Below are positions 8,157 through 21,040 of a stretch of 64,000 bases of DNA, one piece after another. The DNA comes from Luteibacter sp. SG786. Its GTDB lineage: Bacteria > Pseudomonadota > Gammaproteobacteria > Xanthomonadales > Rhodanobacteraceae. Both the position numbers and the translations under genes were made by a program. The stretch spans positions 1,178,001-1,242,000 of the forward strand of contig NZ_JAAOYX010000001.1 in NCBI RefSeq assembly GCF_011759605.1, written 5' to 3'. Below the pieces are notes generated by a model. It did not search any database. It saw only the letters and a program-made list of their open reading frames with translations, and was not told the DNA's origin. Position 1 is the stretch's first letter. Each line of letters begins with the position of its first letter.

Positions 8157-9632
8157 TTATACCGGATTGAGTGTATCCGTTGTGGCGCGTGGATCGCGAA
8201 GGCGGCTGAATATCCAGCTGGCCGCCAGCGTGACCATGCCCAGCACGATCACCGACCAGCGGAAGGCCCAGACATAGCTGTGGGCATCGTGCGAGCCGAG
8301 GAATCCTGCCATGAGCAGCGAGGCGAGCGCGATGCCGAAGCTCATTGCCAGGTATTGCGCCGTGGAGGCCATCGACGACGCCATGGAAGCATGCTTCACG
8401 TCGAGGTCGACGTACGCCAGCGTGTTCATCGACGTGTACTGGAGCGACATGACCGCGCCGTAGACGAAGACGAAGCCGGCAATGATCCAGGGGGGCGTGT
8501 CCGGCGAAAGCAGCGCGAACGCGCAGAGCACCGCCGACACGGCCACGGTGTTGCCGAGCAACAGCTTGCGGTAGCCGAAGTGCGTGAGCATCCGGTCGAT
8601 GAACGGCTTCACCGTAATGGAGCCGATGGCTTGCGGCACCATCATCAGGCCGGCGGCCAGGGGCGACCAGCCACAGCCGATCTGCAGGAACAACACCAGC
8701 AACAGGTACATGCCCGACACGCCGAGGCGGGTGAACAGGTTTCCCGCCAGCGCCACCCAGAGACTGCGCACCTTCAACAACGACAGGTCGGTGACCGGAT
8801 GATCGGTGCGTCGGCTATGCCGGACGTAGAGCGCCGCCAGCGCCAAGGCGCCGAGCGCATAGCTTGCGATGGTGACCGCGTGGCCCTTCGTGCCCACCGT
8901 TTCCGCGGCCAGCAGGCAGAGCGCGGAAGCGCCGGCGAAGAGAAGGAAGCCGAAAGTGTCGAAACGATGCGCGTGGTCGAGTCGATAGTCGGGCATCTCG
9001 CGCCGGTTGAGGAGCAGCCCGACGATGCCCACCGGCACGTTGATGAGGAAGATGAGGCGCCAGTTGGTGAACTCCACCAGCAGGCCGCCGAGCAGCGGTC
9101 CGAACACGGATCCGAGCAGCCCGAAGGTGGCCACCGTGGTCATCGAACTGACGAACTCCCGGCGGTCGATACTGCGCACCAGGACGTAACGGCCCACCGG
9201 CATGAGCGCGGCGCCGCCGAGGCCCTGGACGATGCGCGACACCACGAGCTGCGGCAGCGTTTGCGCCATGCCGCACAGCAACGAGCCGAGCGCGAACACG
9301 AGAATGGCGCCGGCGAACACGCGGCGCGTGCCGAAGCGGTCGCAAAGCCATGGGCTCATGGGAATGAACACCGCCAGGGTCAGCACGTAGCTCGTGAGCG
9401 CCGTGCGCATGCTGAGCGGCGTGACGTCGAGCGCGCCCGCGATGGCGGGCACGGCCGTGTTCACGATCGTCGAATCCAGCGCCTGCATGAAGAACGCGGC
9501 CGAAACCAGCCAGATGAGGCCGCGATAGCGCGCCTTGCTGGAGGGCTCCGCGGGTGCGAGGGCCGGTCGGTCGGATGGAAGGGCTGGGACGTCGATGGGG
9601 TCGGTACGGCTGCTGACGTCTTGGAAAGGCAT
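8157..9632 (-). CDS. MFS transporter, DHA2 family drug exporter
   Basis: A 491-residue inner-membrane protein with about 14 predicted helices. The motifs FMQALDSTIVNTAVPAIA (helix 1) and CDRFGTRRVF (MFS motif A) are visible. LVVSRIVQGLGGAALMPVG and LGSVFGPLLGGLLVEFTNWR (motif C-like) are characteristic of proton-driven multidrug exporters of the DHA2 class. A 35-residue hydrophilic N-terminal extension precedes helix 1. No membrane-fusion partner or regulator is adjacent. It is clearly paralogous to the second MFS protein at 34790-36214, with many identical residues in helices 1-5. Confidence 0.92.
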   Translation of the reverse strand: MPFQDVSSRTDPIDVPALPSDRPALAPAEPSSKARYRGLIWLVSAAFFMQALDSTIVNTAVPAIAGALDVTPLSMRTALTSYVLTLAVFIPMSPWLCDRFGTRRVFAGAILVFALGSLLCGMAQTLPQLVVSRIVQGLGGAALMPVGRYVLVRSIDRREFVSSMTTVATFGLLGSVFGPLLGGLLVEFTNWRLIFLINVPVGIVGLLLNRREMPDYRLDHAHRFDTFGFLLFAGASALCLLAAETVGTKGHAVTIASYALGALALAALYVRHSRRTDHPVTDLSLLKVRSLWVALAGNLFTRLGVSGMYLLLVLFLQIGCGWSPLAAGLMMVPQAIGSITVKPFIDRMLTHFGYRKLLLGNTVAVSAVLCAFALLSPDTPPWIIAGFVFVYGAVMSLQYTSMNTLAYVDLDVKHASMASSMASTAQYLAMSFGIALASLLMAGFLGSHDAHSYVWAFRWSVIVLGMVTLAASWIFSRLRDPRATTDTLNPV

Positions 9633-9648
9633 AGCTTGGCGATTATAG

Positions 9649-13070
<3,422 letters not shown>

Positions 13071-13074
13071 CCCG

Positions 13075-13515
13075 ATGCTCGAAGCCATCCATCATGTGGC
13101 GCTGATCTGCTCCGACTACGAGCGGTCGAAAGCCTTCTATACGGAAGTGCTGGGGTTGAAGGTGATCCACGAGGCATACCGCGAGGCACGCGACTCGTGG
13201 AAGCTCGACCTCGAAGTGAGCCCTGGCGTGCAGCTGGAACTGTTCTCCTTCCCGTCGCCGCCGAAGCGGCCGTCGCGTCCGGAGGCGCAAGGCCTTCGCC
13301 ACCTGGCGTTTTCCGTGCGCGATATCGATGCGGCGGTGGCGACGCTGGCGAAACGTGGCGTCACCTGCGAACCCATTCGTGTGGACGAGTACACGGGGCG
13401 GCGGTTCACCTTCTTCGCCGACCCGGACGACCTGCCGATCGAGCTTTACGAACGCCTCAAAACTCCAGTTCCTGCGCCGCACACAGATAATCCACCATCG
13501 GCGCCAAACGCTTGA
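13075..13515 (+). CDS. VOC-family (glyoxalase-like) metalloprotein
   Basis: A 146-residue single-domain protein of the vicinal oxygen chelate superfamily, in the YaeR/GloA2-like group. Possible metal ligands are in IHHVALIC (His), VQLELFSF (Glu), LRHLAFSV (His) and IELYE (Glu). The substrate is unknown; GloA2-like proteins are often called lactoylglutathione lyase without proof. It starts 4 bases after epmA and is probably in the ligA-epmA operon. Its last 59 bases overlap the convergent DUF2461 gene, and the proline-rich C-terminal tail encoded there is not part of the conserved fold. Confidence 0.9.
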   Translation: MLEAIHHVALICSDYERSKAFYTEVLGLKVIHEAYREARDSWKLDLEVSPGVQLELFSFPSPPKRPSRPEAQGLRHLAFSVRDIDAAVATLAKRGVTCEPIRVDEYTGRRFTFFADPDDLPIELYERLKTPVPAPHTDNPPSAPNA

Positions 13516-14143
13516 AATTGTCCACCACGAACGGAAGCAGTTCCGACGAGCACGCCATCGCCTCGTCGAAATCCTGACCGGCGGCGAAGTTCTTCCGTTT
13601 CAGATCCTCGATCAGCTCGTGATTCGCGTCGAAGCCGCGCGGCGGTCGCGACAGGCTCTCGCCCCAGAACGTGAAGCGTTCCACGAACGCCTTGGAATGC
13701 GTGGCGCGCTTCCACGCACCCGGATTGTCGGCCAGGAACTCCCGCAATTTCTTCAAGACGGGCGGCTCCGGATGCCACATGCCGCCACCCACGAAACATC
13801 CGCCCGGCTGGATGTGCAGGTAGAAGCCGGGCGCCTGGATCTCGTGGCGGCGCTCGTGGAAGAAACGCGAGCCCTGCCAGCCCTTGTACGGCTGCTTGTC
13901 GTTCGCGAAACGCGTGTCGCGGTGGATGCGGTAGAGCGACCCGCCCACCTTGCGCGTATCGGCACGGAAATGCGGGCTGATCTTCTGCAAGGGCGCGGCC
14001 AGGTCGCCGATCAGGGCCAGGAACGGCTCGCGCACGTGGCGTTCGTAATCGTCCTTGTGCGCCTGGAACCATTCGCGGTTGTTGTTGCGAACCAGCGACT
14101 TGAAGAAGCGGAACGTGGAAGGCGTGAAATAGGTCTTGGGCAT
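13457..14143 (-). CDS. DUF2461 (TIGR02453) conserved protein
   Basis: A 228-residue cytoplasmic protein of the DUF2461 family, recognised from TPSTFRFFKSLVRNNNREWFQAHKDDYE at the N-terminus and GGGMWHPEPPVLKKLREFLADN in the middle. No enzymatic function is established for the family. It begins 6 bases after the sbcB stop in the same orientation, so it is likely co-transcribed with exonuclease I. The C-terminus overlaps the 3' end of the VOC-protein gene on the opposite strand by 59 bases. Confidence 0.9.
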   Translation of the reverse strand: MPKTYFTPSTFRFFKSLVRNNNREWFQAHKDDYERHVREPFLALIGDLAAPLQKISPHFRADTRKVGGSLYRIHRDTRFANDKQPYKGWQGSRFFHERRHEIQAPGFYLHIQPGGCFVGGGMWHPEPPVLKKLREFLADNPGAWKRATHSKAFVERFTFWGESLSRPPRGFDANHELIEDLKRKNFAAGQDFDEAMACSSELLPFVVDNFKRLAPMVDYLCAAQELEF

Positions 14144-14149
14144 GGTCGG

Positions 14150-15574
14150 TCAGCGCAGTTCGCGGCCCCAGGCTTCCAGCTCGTCGAGCAGGGCCAGTGG
14201 GGCGCCCGGAAGGGCGCGCAGGGCGGCGAGTTCGTTGTCGTAGTCGTCGAGGGTGAGGGTGGTAAGGGGGCCGTGCCGCGTCAGGCGGTCCGTGCGGAAG
14301 GCTTCCCAGCGCTGCTGCTCTTCGAGGCTGAGCGTCTGCGGCCAGTTGCGTGCCCGGTAGCGAAACAGCAGTTCCGGATAGCGCAGATCGCGGAAAGGGA
14401 AGGCGCGGCTGCCCAGTTGTTCGGGCGGCGTGGCACGCACGTCGGCCAGCAGGCGGCGGTCGGCGTCGGGCAGGAAGCCGCCGTAGAGTGCGAGTTCGGG
14501 ATCTTCGGCCGACGGCATGTCGCCGGCGCGCGCGTAGATCCGCCGCAGCTTCTCCGCAAGCCCGCTGGCATGCCGCAGCGCGCCCAGGTGCCGCTCCACG
14601 GCGTCCATGTCGAGGCCCAGGCGGGCGTGGTCCACGTTCTTCAGCACCGACAGCGGCGCAAGGGCGGGCGCGTGGTTCGCGCGGACGGTACGCAAGGCGA
14701 TGCGCTCCACGCCCTCCGGCAGATCGGCGCGCGAGGTGAAGACGCGGTCGGCCACGCCCTCATCGTCCAGCGCCAGCAGATCGGCCGGATCGGCGGAGAG
14801 GTCGTAGACGATCACTTCCGCCGGGCGCGAGGGATGCGCGGCGAGCGGCACGATCACCGCGAGGCACTGCCGGCTGGTCGGGTAGCGCGAGGACACGTGA
14901 ACCACGGGCGTCATGGCCGCCACGTCGAGCAACTCGAACACCCGTTGCTTGCGGCGCAGGGCGAAATACCAGTCCCACAGCTTCGGCTGCCTGCCGCGGA
15001 TCAGGCGGGCCAGGGCGATCAGGGCTTCGACGTCGGACAGCGCATCGTGCGCGCGCTCCTGCTTCAGGCCGTTGGCCGTGGCCAGGTGCTCCAGCTTGAA
15101 GCTGGGCGTGCCGTCTTCGCGGGTGGGCCAGACGATGCCTTCGGGCCGCAGCGCCTGGCACATGCGCACGAGGTCGATGAGGTCCCAGCGCGAATTGCCG
15201 TTCTCCCACTCGCGCCCGTACGGATCGTAGAAATTGCGGTACAGCAGGTGACGGGTGAACTCGTCGTCGAAGCGAAGCGAGTTGTAGCCCACGGTGCAGG
15301 TGCCGGGGAGGGCGATCTGTTCGTGGATCGCGGCCGCGAAATCCGCTTCCCGCAGGCCCTCGCGCTCGGCCAGCTGCGGCGCGATGCCGGTGACCAGGCA
15401 GGCCGCCGGCTGCGGGGGCATGTCCCGCGGCGGCTTGCAGTAGATCATCAGCGGCTCGCCCACCACCTCCAGGTTGGCATCGGTACGGATGCCGGCGAAC
15501 TGGCTGGGACGGTCACGGCGCGGGTCGGCACCGAAGGTTTCGTAGTCGTGCCAGAAGAATGTCGGTTCGGCCAT
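14150..15574 (-). CDS. sbcB: Exodeoxyribonuclease I
   Basis: A 474-residue 3'-to-5' single-strand DNA exonuclease of the DEDDh superfamily, acting in recombination and mismatch repair. The N-terminal motif FFWHDYETFGADPRRDRPSQFAGIRT carries the first catalytic Asp/Glu. GYNSLRFDDEFTR and AHDALSDVEALI (His and Asp) supply the others. The C-terminal exonuclease I extension is present and the length matches E. coli SbcB (475). The gene is divergent from orn, with about 60 bases between starts. Confidence 0.96.
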   Translation of the reverse strand: MAEPTFFWHDYETFGADPRRDRPSQFAGIRTDANLEVVGEPLMIYCKPPRDMPPQPAACLVTGIAPQLAEREGLREADFAAAIHEQIALPGTCTVGYNSLRFDDEFTRHLLYRNFYDPYGREWENGNSRWDLIDLVRMCQALRPEGIVWPTREDGTPSFKLEHLATANGLKQERAHDALSDVEALIALARLIRGRQPKLWDWYFALRRKQRVFELLDVAAMTPVVHVSSRYPTSRQCLAVIVPLAAHPSRPAEVIVYDLSADPADLLALDDEGVADRVFTSRADLPEGVERIALRTVRANHAPALAPLSVLKNVDHARLGLDMDAVERHLGALRHASGLAEKLRRIYARAGDMPSAEDPELALYGGFLPDADRRLLADVRATPPEQLGSRAFPFRDLRYPELLFRYRARNWPQTLSLEEQQRWEAFRTDRLTRHGPLTTLTLDDYDNELAALRALPGAPLALLDELEAWGRELR

Positions 15575-15633
15575 GCCGCCATGTTCTCACGATACCCGGG
15601 CAGGTTAGACTCCCTTGACAGAAGGGAGCGCCC

Positions 15634-16206
15634 ATGACGCCTGCGAACGACGACAACCTCATCTGGATCGATCTGGAAATGACCGGTCTGGACACCGACA
15701 ACGATTCCATCCTCGAAATCGCCACCATCGTGACGGACAAGGATCTGAACGTGCTCGCCGAGGGGCCGGTCTTCGCCATATCGCACTCGGACGCCCGCCT
15801 GCAGCAGATGGATGCCTGGAACCGCAACCAGCACATGCGCTCGGGCCTGTGGGGCCGGGCCGTGGAATCGGACACCTCGCCCGAGCAGGCCGAGGAAGCC
15901 ACCATCGCTTTCCTGCGCGAGTGGGTGCCCGCCGGCAAGTCGCCCATGTGCGGCAACTCCATCTGCCAGGACCGCCGCTTCATGCATCGCGAGATGCCGA
16001 AGCTGGAGCGCTATTTCCACTACCGCAACCTGGACGTGTCCACGTTGAAGGAACTCTCGCGGCGCTGGTCGCCGGAGATCGCCCGCGGGTTTGCGAAAGA
16101 CTCGGCGCATACGGCGCTTTCCGACATCCGCGATTCCATCGACGAATTGCGCTATTACCGGCGCTTCATGGGCGCGATCGGCGGGCAGCAGCCGGGTTCG
16201 GCATGA
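15634..16206 (+). CDS. orn: Oligoribonuclease
   Basis: A 190-residue DEDDh exoribonuclease that degrades 2-5-nucleotide RNAs and pGpG, the last step of RNA and c-di-GMP turnover. Catalytic motifs are [12 protein letters not shown] (Asp, Glu), [11 protein letters not shown] (Asp) and [13 protein letters not shown] (His, Asp). The length is slightly above E. coli Orn (181). The stop overlaps the start of folP (ATGA), so the two genes are translationally coupled. The close divergence from sbcB places two DEDDh nucleases head to head. Confidence 0.96.
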   Translation: MTPANDDNLIWIDLEMTGLDTDNDSILEIATIVTDKDLNVLAEGPVFAISHSDARLQQMDAWNRNQHMRSGLWGRAVESDTSPEQAEEATIAFLREWVPAGKSPMCGNSICQDRRFMHREMPKLERYFHYRNLDVSTLKELSRRWSPEIARGFAKDSAHTALSDIRDSIDELRYYRRFMGAIGGQQPGSA

Positions 16207-17108
16207 ATTTCGATCCGTTCGCCACGGTACTGGACTGCAACGGCCGCTCGCTCGTCCTCGACCGTCCGCGCGTCGTCGGCATCGTCAACGCCACGCCTGA
16301 CTCGTTCTCCGACGGCGGGCAGCACGCCTCGCTCGAAGCCGCCTATGCGCATGCGATGAGGCTGGCGGAAGAGGGGGCCGACATGCTCGATGTCGGCGGC
16401 GAATCCACGCGCCCGGGTGCCGAAGAGGTCCCGGTCGAGGAGGAGATCCGGCGGGTCGTTCCGCTGATCGAACGCCTGGCAGCAGCTACCACCCTGCCGA
16501 TATCCGTCGACACGTCGAAGCCCGAGGTGATGCGGGCCGCGGTCGGTGCGGGCGCGGGCATGATCAACGACGTATACGCGCTGCGCCGCGAAGGCGCGCT
16601 GGATACCGCGGCCGAACTTCGCGTGCCGGTGTGCCTGGTGCACATGCTGGGCGAACCGCGCACGATGCAGCAGGCGCCGGAATACGACGACGTGGTCGGC
16701 GAGGTCCATCGCTTCCTCACCGACCGCCTTTTCGCCTGCGAACTCGCCGGCATCGAGCGGCGACGGGTGCTGGTGGATCCGGGGCTGGGCTTCGGCAAGA
16801 CGCTGGAACACAACCTCGCGCTGCTGCGCGCCACGGCGCGCTTCGCCGAGCTTGGCGCGGGGGCCTATGTGGGCGCCTCCCGCAAGGGCATGATCGGCAC
16901 CCTTACGGGGCGGATCGAGCCAGCCGCCCGTGTCCACGGCTCCGTGGCGGCGGCCATGATCGCGGTGCAGCGTGGCGCGCTGATGGTTCGCGTCCACGAC
17001 GTGGCCCCGACCGTCGACGCCCTGGCCGTCTGGGCCGCCGTGAAGGCGGGCGACACCGCCCCCCGCAACGACAAACCCGCCATGCCTCGCTGGCCCGACG
17101 ACGATTGA
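16203..17108 (+). CDS. folP: Dihydropteroate synthase
   Basis: A 301-residue TIM-barrel enzyme of folate synthesis that joins p-aminobenzoate to dihydropterin pyrophosphate; it is the sulfonamide target. Diagnostic motifs are [16 protein letters not shown] (loop 1), [14 protein letters not shown] (loop 2), [26 protein letters not shown] and [11 protein letters not shown]. No sulfonamide-resistance insertion is visible. It follows orn with a 4-base overlap and is followed about 95 bases later by glmM in the same direction. E. coli has the same folP-glmM neighbourhood. Confidence 0.97.
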   Translation: MNFDPFATVLDCNGRSLVLDRPRVVGIVNATPDSFSDGGQHASLEAAYAHAMRLAEEGADMLDVGGESTRPGAEEVPVEEEIRRVVPLIERLAAATTLPISVDTSKPEVMRAAVGAGAGMINDVYALRREGALDTAAELRVPVCLVHMLGEPRTMQQAPEYDDVVGEVHRFLTDRLFACELAGIERRRVLVDPGLGFGKTLEHNLALLRATARFAELGAGAYVGASRKGMIGTLTGRIEPAARVHGSVAAAMIAVQRGALMVRVHDVAPTVDALAVWAAVKAGDTAPRNDKPAMPRWPDDD

Positions 17109-17203
17109 AAGCATTTAGGCAGGCTGGCTAAGGCATCCGACATATCCGGTCCGTTCACCGCACCGGAGTATCCTCGGCGCACTCCGGAAGAAACGATAAG
17201 ACC

Positions 17204-18607
17204 ATGAGCGAACGCAAGTATTTCGGCACCGACGGCATCCGCGGGCATGTGGGCACCTATCCGATCAGTGCCGACTTCATCCTCCGCCTGGGCCGTGCCG
17301 CGGGTGCCGTGCTGGCGCGCAGGCGCGCTGCCGACCTCCGCGGCGCCGGCGCCGGCGTGGATCGCCGCGATCACAGCCGCAAGGTCACGGTGGTGATCGG
17401 CAAGGACACCCGCGTGTCCGGCTACATGTTCGAATCCGCGCTGGAAGCCGGACTCGTCGCCTCCGGGGCGAACGTGCGCCTGCTCGGGCCGATGCCCACC
17501 CCTGGGGTGGCGTATCTCACCCGTTCCCTCCGTGCCGACGCGGGCATCGTCATCAGCGCCTCGCACAACCCGCACCAGGACAACGGCATCAAGTTCTTCT
17601 CCGGGCAGGGCGAGAAGCTGGACGATGCGCTGGAAGCCGAGATCGAAGCCGAACTCGACGCCGAATTCGCCACGGTGGCCTCCGAGGCGCTGGGCAAGGC
17701 CAGCCGCGTCGAGGACGCCGTGACGCGGTACGCCGAGTTCTGCAAGTCCACGGTGTCGGACGATTTCTCCCTCGCGGGCATGCGCCTCGTGCTGGACTGC
17801 GCTCATGGCGCCACCTATCAGGTCGCGCCCAAGGTCTTCCGCGACCTCGGCGCCGATGTTTCCACCATCGGCACCGAGCCGGACGGTCTCAACATCAACC
17901 GCGGCGTCGGTTCCACCGCTCCTGAGGCGCTGGCCCGCGCGGTGGTCGAGCGTGGCGCGGACCTCGGCATCGCCTTCGACGGCGATGGCGACCGCGTGCG
18001 GCTGGTGGACCGCGACGGCACGGTTACCGACGGCGACGACATGCTCTACGTGATCGCGCGCCACTGGAAGAAGCGGGCGTCGCTTCCCGGGCCGGTGGTC
18101 GGCACGCTGATGAGCAACTACGGCCTCCAGCGCGCCCTGAAACAACTGGACATCCCATTCGTGCGCGCCAACGTCGGCGACCGCTACGTGCTGCAGCAGC
18201 TCAAGGAATACGGCGGCGTGCTCGGCGGGGAAACCTCCGGCCACGTGCTTTGCCTGGACCGCTTCACCACCGGCGACGGCATCGTCGCGGCGCTGGCCCT
18301 GCTCGAGGTGCTGGCCGAATCCGGCGAGACCTTCGCCGAGGCGCGCGCAGGTCTGGTCAAACTGCCGCAGACGATGGTGAACGTCCGGGTCGAGGGCGCG
18401 AAGGCCGCGCTCGGCACGGAGACCGTCCGCCAGGCGCTGGCGGAGGTGGAAGCCGCCCTCGACGGGCGGGGCCGCGTGGTGCTGCGCGCCTCGGGCACGG
18501 AGCCGCTGGTGCGCGTGACCATCGAGGCCGCCGACGCGGCCGAAGTGGATCGGCTGGCGGGGCAGCTGGCCGACGCCGTAAAATCGGCGGCCCAGGCCGC
18601 GGCCTGA
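17204..18607 (+). CDS. glmM: Phosphoglucosamine mutase
   Basis: A 467-residue alpha-D-phosphohexomutase that converts glucosamine-6-phosphate to glucosamine-1-phosphate for UDP-GlcNAc synthesis. The N-terminus [10 protein letters not shown] is diagnostic for GlmM. The phosphoserine loop [12 protein letters not shown] is at about residue 117, the metal loop FDGDGDR at about 258, and the phosphate-binding RASGTEP is near the C-terminus. About 15 extra residues ([15 protein letters not shown] region, residues 43-58) lengthen a loop compared with E. coli GlmM. The call is secure. Confidence 0.97.
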   Translation: MSERKYFGTDGIRGHVGTYPISADFILRLGRAAGAVLARRRAADLRGAGAGVDRRDHSRKVTVVIGKDTRVSGYMFESALEAGLVASGANVRLLGPMPTPGVAYLTRSLRADAGIVISASHNPHQDNGIKFFSGQGEKLDDALEAEIEAELDAEFATVASEALGKASRVEDAVTRYAEFCKSTVSDDFSLAGMRLVLDCAHGATYQVAPKVFRDLGADVSTIGTEPDGLNINRGVGSTAPEALARAVVERGADLGIAFDGDGDRVRLVDRDGTVTDGDDMLYVIARHWKKRASLPGPVVGTLMSNYGLQRALKQLDIPFVRANVGDRYVLQQLKEYGGVLGGETSGHVLCLDRFTTGDGIVAALALLEVLAESGETFAEARAGLVKLPQTMVNVRVEGAKAALGTETVRQALAEVEAALDGRGRVVLRASGTEPLVRVTIEAADAAEVDRLAGQLADAVKSAAQAAA

Positions 18608-18674
18608 ACCACCAGCGACGGGTTCCGGCGCGCCCCGCGCGCCCGCTCCGTCACGCCTCCCTGCAGGAAACGCC

Positions 18675-19610
18675 ATGAAGAAGGTTCCCACCCTCGATAT
18701 CCGCCGCTACGACACCGACCGCGAGGCCTTTGTGGCCGAGCTGGGCGCGGCCTATCGCGAATTCGGCTTCTGTTGCATCAGCGGCCATGGCATTCCGAAG
18801 GAAGCCATCGACGGCGCGTACGACGCTTTCCAGCGCTTTTTCGCGCTGCCGGACGAGGTGAAGCGCAAGTACCACGTTCCCGGTGGCGGCGGTGCGCGCG
18901 GGTATACGCCGTTCAAGGTGGAAACTGCGAAGGACAGCAAGTTCGCCGATCTGAAGGAGTTCTGGCACATCGGCCGCGAGATTCCGCGCGACTCGAAATT
19001 CGCCGACGTGATGCCGCCGAACGTGTGGCCGAGCGAAGTACCGGATTTCAAGGAAAAGGGCTACGGCATCTACGAGGCGCTGGACCAGCTCGGCGCGCGC
19101 GTGTTGCGGGCGCTGGCCCTGCACATCGACCTGCCGGAGCACTTCTTCGACGACAAGATCGATTCGGGCAACTCCATCCTGCGTCCGATCCATTACCCGC
19201 CGATCGAACAAGCCGACGTGCCCAACGTGCGTGCCGGCGCGCACGAGGACATCAACTTCATCACGCTGCTGGTCGGCGCCAGCGCCGCGGGCCTCGAGGT
19301 GCTGACGCGCGAAGGCGAGTGGCTGCCGATCACCACCGAAGGCGACGCCATCGTGGTGAACATCGGCGACATGCTGCAGCGGCTCACGAACCACGTGTAT
19401 CCGTCGACCACGCACCGCGTCACGAATCCGCAGGACGATAACGCCCGCAAGCCGCGCTACTCGGTGCCGTTCTTCCTGCACCCGAACCCCGACGTGGTGC
19501 TGGACGTGCTTCCGTCGTGCGTCACGCCGGACAACCCGAAGCGGTACCCCGAGCCCATCACGGCGCACGAGTACCTCCAGGAACGCCTGCGCGAAATCAA
19601 ACTCATCTGA
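18675..19610 (+). CDS. Isopenicillin N synthase-like 2-oxoglutarate/Fe(II) dioxygenase
   Basis: A 311-residue soluble oxygenase of the IPNS/plant 2OG dioxygenase superfamily. The N-terminal DIOX_N segment contains YREFGFCCISGHGIP. The iron ligands are in AGAHEDINFITLL (HxD) and STTHRVTNP (distal His), and the 2OG-binding arginine is in PRYSVPFFLHPN (RxS). The substrate is unknown; IPNS itself is not implied because no beta-lactam genes are nearby. A strong hairpin terminator follows 20 bases after the stop, so transcription probably ends here. Confidence 0.9.
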   Translation: MKKVPTLDIRRYDTDREAFVAELGAAYREFGFCCISGHGIPKEAIDGAYDAFQRFFALPDEVKRKYHVPGGGGARGYTPFKVETAKDSKFADLKEFWHIGREIPRDSKFADVMPPNVWPSEVPDFKEKGYGIYEALDQLGARVLRALALHIDLPEHFFDDKIDSGNSILRPIHYPPIEQADVPNVRAGAHEDINFITLLVGASAAGLEVLTREGEWLPITTEGDAIVVNIGDMLQRLTNHVYPSTTHRVTNPQDDNARKPRYSVPFFLHPNPDVVLDVLPSCVTPDNPKRYPEPITAHEYLQERLREIKLI

Positions 19611-19631
19611 CGCGCTTTTAGCGGGTTCTTC

Positions 19632-19670
19632 ACCGGGAGGGTCGGAGCATCGACCCTCCCGGTTCCGTTT
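19632..19670 (+). terminator. Strong intrinsic terminator-like hairpin
   Basis: A perfect 13-bp stem, ACCGGGAGGGTCG (19632-19644), pairs with CGACCCTCCCGGT (19651-19663) around a GAGCAT loop. It is followed by a modest T-rich stretch (TCCGTTT). It lies just after the dioxygenase stop and before a possible small CDS. Confidence 0.75.
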
Positions 19671-19683
19671 CCGGAGTTTCCCA

Positions 19684-19806
19684 GTGAATCCTTCCCGCCC
19701 GCCTTCGCGAGCCAGGCGCCCGTCGCCCGGCAAAAAGCCCGCCACCCGCTCCGCTGCCCAACGCGTCCGCCGCCAGCGCACGATGCGCGCCCGCGGCCGG
19801 GCGTGA
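19684..19806 (+). CDS. Possible 40-residue arginine-rich small protein
   Basis: A short ORF with a GTG start at 19684, preceded at good spacing by GGAG. It encodes 40 residues, very rich in Arg, Pro and Lys (starting MNPSRPPSRARRPSPGKK and ending MRARGRA). It lies directly after the dioxygenase terminator, so it would need its own promoter or read-through. Highly basic short peptides can be nucleic-acid binding, but GC-rich DNA also produces Arg-rich frames by chance. I do not recognise a family. Confidence 0.3.
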   Translation: MNPSRPPSRARRPSPGKKPATRSAAQRVRRQRTMRARGRA

Positions 19807-19824
19807 TCCTCCTCCGATGTAAGA

Positions 19825-19945
19825 GGCGGAAGCCGCTCCCACACGGAGCAGCCTGGCTTTGTGTGGGAGCCGCTTCAGCGGCGATGGGTGCTCGCGGCAA
19901 GGCTGCCCGCTGCCGCGGGATCGCCGGCATAGCCGGCTCCCACAC
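19825..19945. repeat. REP-like palindrome with an extra half unit
   Basis: A half element (GCGGAAGCCGCTCCCACAC) at about 19825-19844 is followed by a full 84-bp unit from TGTGGGAGCCGCTTCAGCGG (19862) to AGCCGGCTCCCACA (19945). One arm is of the GCTTCAGC type and the other of the GGCTATGCC type, so the ends belong to two sub-types of the same repeat. It separates the small ORF from the convergent EamA gene. Nothing else is visible in the gap from 19807. Confidence 0.9.
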
Positions 19946-19954
19946 AGAAGTTGG

Positions 19955-20851
19955 TCAGGGTGCGACCAGATCCGCCGGCTCCGCCTTCTCCCCGCGATGC
20001 AGCCAGGGATGTGCGAATACGGCGAGCAGGATGATCGCCACGCCCACGTAGAACGTCCAGCCGAGTTCCCGCTGTTCCCCGAGTAGCGGAATGGCGAGCA
20101 CGATCGCGTAGACGGGTTCGAGGTTCGTCACCATCTGTGTCGCGAAAGCAGAGAGGTGGCGCAGCGCCGCGAGGGCCAGCGCGAACGGCAGTAGCGTGCA
20201 GCCATAGGCCAGCACCAGCAACAGCGCGCCGTCGTGGAGATCGGGCAGCGGAAACGCCGGGGAAGCGAACAACGGCGCCAGCAGGGTGAGAAAAAGCGTA
20301 CCGCTGCCGAGTTCCACGCAGGTGACCGTGAGCGAATCGGCCCGGTCGACGAGCCGCTTGTTCAGCGCGCTGAAGAATGCCACGAACACCGCGGAAAGCA
20401 CGCCCACGGCAAGGCCCAGGCGCATGTCGCCCGGAAGCCCGCCGGCCACGAGCGCCACGCCGGGAACCACGGCAACGCCGATCAGGAGTTCGCGCGCATC
20501 GAAACGCCGTCCGGCCACCCACGGTTCCACCAGGGCGAGGAAGGCGGGACACAATGCGATGCAGGTGGCGGCGACGGATGCGTTCGCCAGCTTGATCGCG
20601 CCATAGAACGTGAGCCAGTGCAGCGACACGATGACGCCGATGCCCGCGTAAGAGAGCAGCAGTCGCGGCGGCATGGCCCGCAGCCCGCGCCACACGCGTG
20701 GCAGGCAGAGCAGGGTGGCCGACACCAGCAACATGCGCCACCACACTAGCGGCAACGCCGGCAGGGCGATGAGCTTGCCGAGGATGGCGGTGAAGCCCCA
20801 GAGCAGGACGCAGAAGTGGATATGCAGGTGGGCTTTGCGGGAAGGCGACAT
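19955..20851 (-). CDS. EamA/DMT-family permease
   Basis: A 298-residue inner-membrane protein with about ten hydrophobic helices arranged as two EamA repeats. It starts HLHIHFCVLLWGFTAILGKL and has a second repeat beginning near LGLAVGVLSAVFVAFFSALN. LEPVYAIVLAIPLLGE is the typical end-of-repeat motif. Members export metabolites such as amino acids, but the substrate cannot be read. REP-like elements flank it on both sides, and it appears to be a stand-alone gene. Confidence 0.88.
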   Translation of the reverse strand: MSPSRKAHLHIHFCVLLWGFTAILGKLIALPALPLVWWRMLLVSATLLCLPRVWRGLRAMPPRLLLSYAGIGVIVSLHWLTFYGAIKLANASVAATCIALCPAFLALVEPWVAGRRFDARELLIGVAVVPGVALVAGGLPGDMRLGLAVGVLSAVFVAFFSALNKRLVDRADSLTVTCVELGSGTLFLTLLAPLFASPAFPLPDLHDGALLLVLAYGCTLLPFALALAALRHLSAFATQMVTNLEPVYAIVLAIPLLGEQRELGWTFYVGVAIILLAVFAHPWLHRGEKAEPADLVAP

Positions 20852-20913
20852 GCGGCGAAGCTTGCCCGAAGCGGCGCGGCTTGTGTACCGCCTGCGCGAT
20901 CGGTCCGCGCTAC

Positions 20914-20996
20914 TGTGGGAGCCGCTTCAGCGGCGATGGGTGCTCGCGGCGAGCGTGCCCGCTACGCGGGATCGCCGGCACAGCCGGCTCCCACAC
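20914..20996. repeat. REP-like palindrome
   Basis: An 83-bp palindromic element from TGTGGGAGCCGCTTCAGCGG to AGCCGGCTCCCACA lies between the EamA gene start and the AsmA gene end. The centre (GCTCGCGGCGAGC) forms a separate short stem. It is the same family as the copies at 2081, 19862 and 24771. Confidence 0.9.
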
Positions 20997-21040
20997 AGAG
21001 CGGCTCTCCCACTAAGTGACTATCTCAAACGAGGCAAGCG

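Noticed and set aside
18675-19610. Beta-lactam biosynthesis role for the IPNS-like enzyme
   Set aside because: No ACV synthetase or other pathway gene is near; the superfamily is broad.
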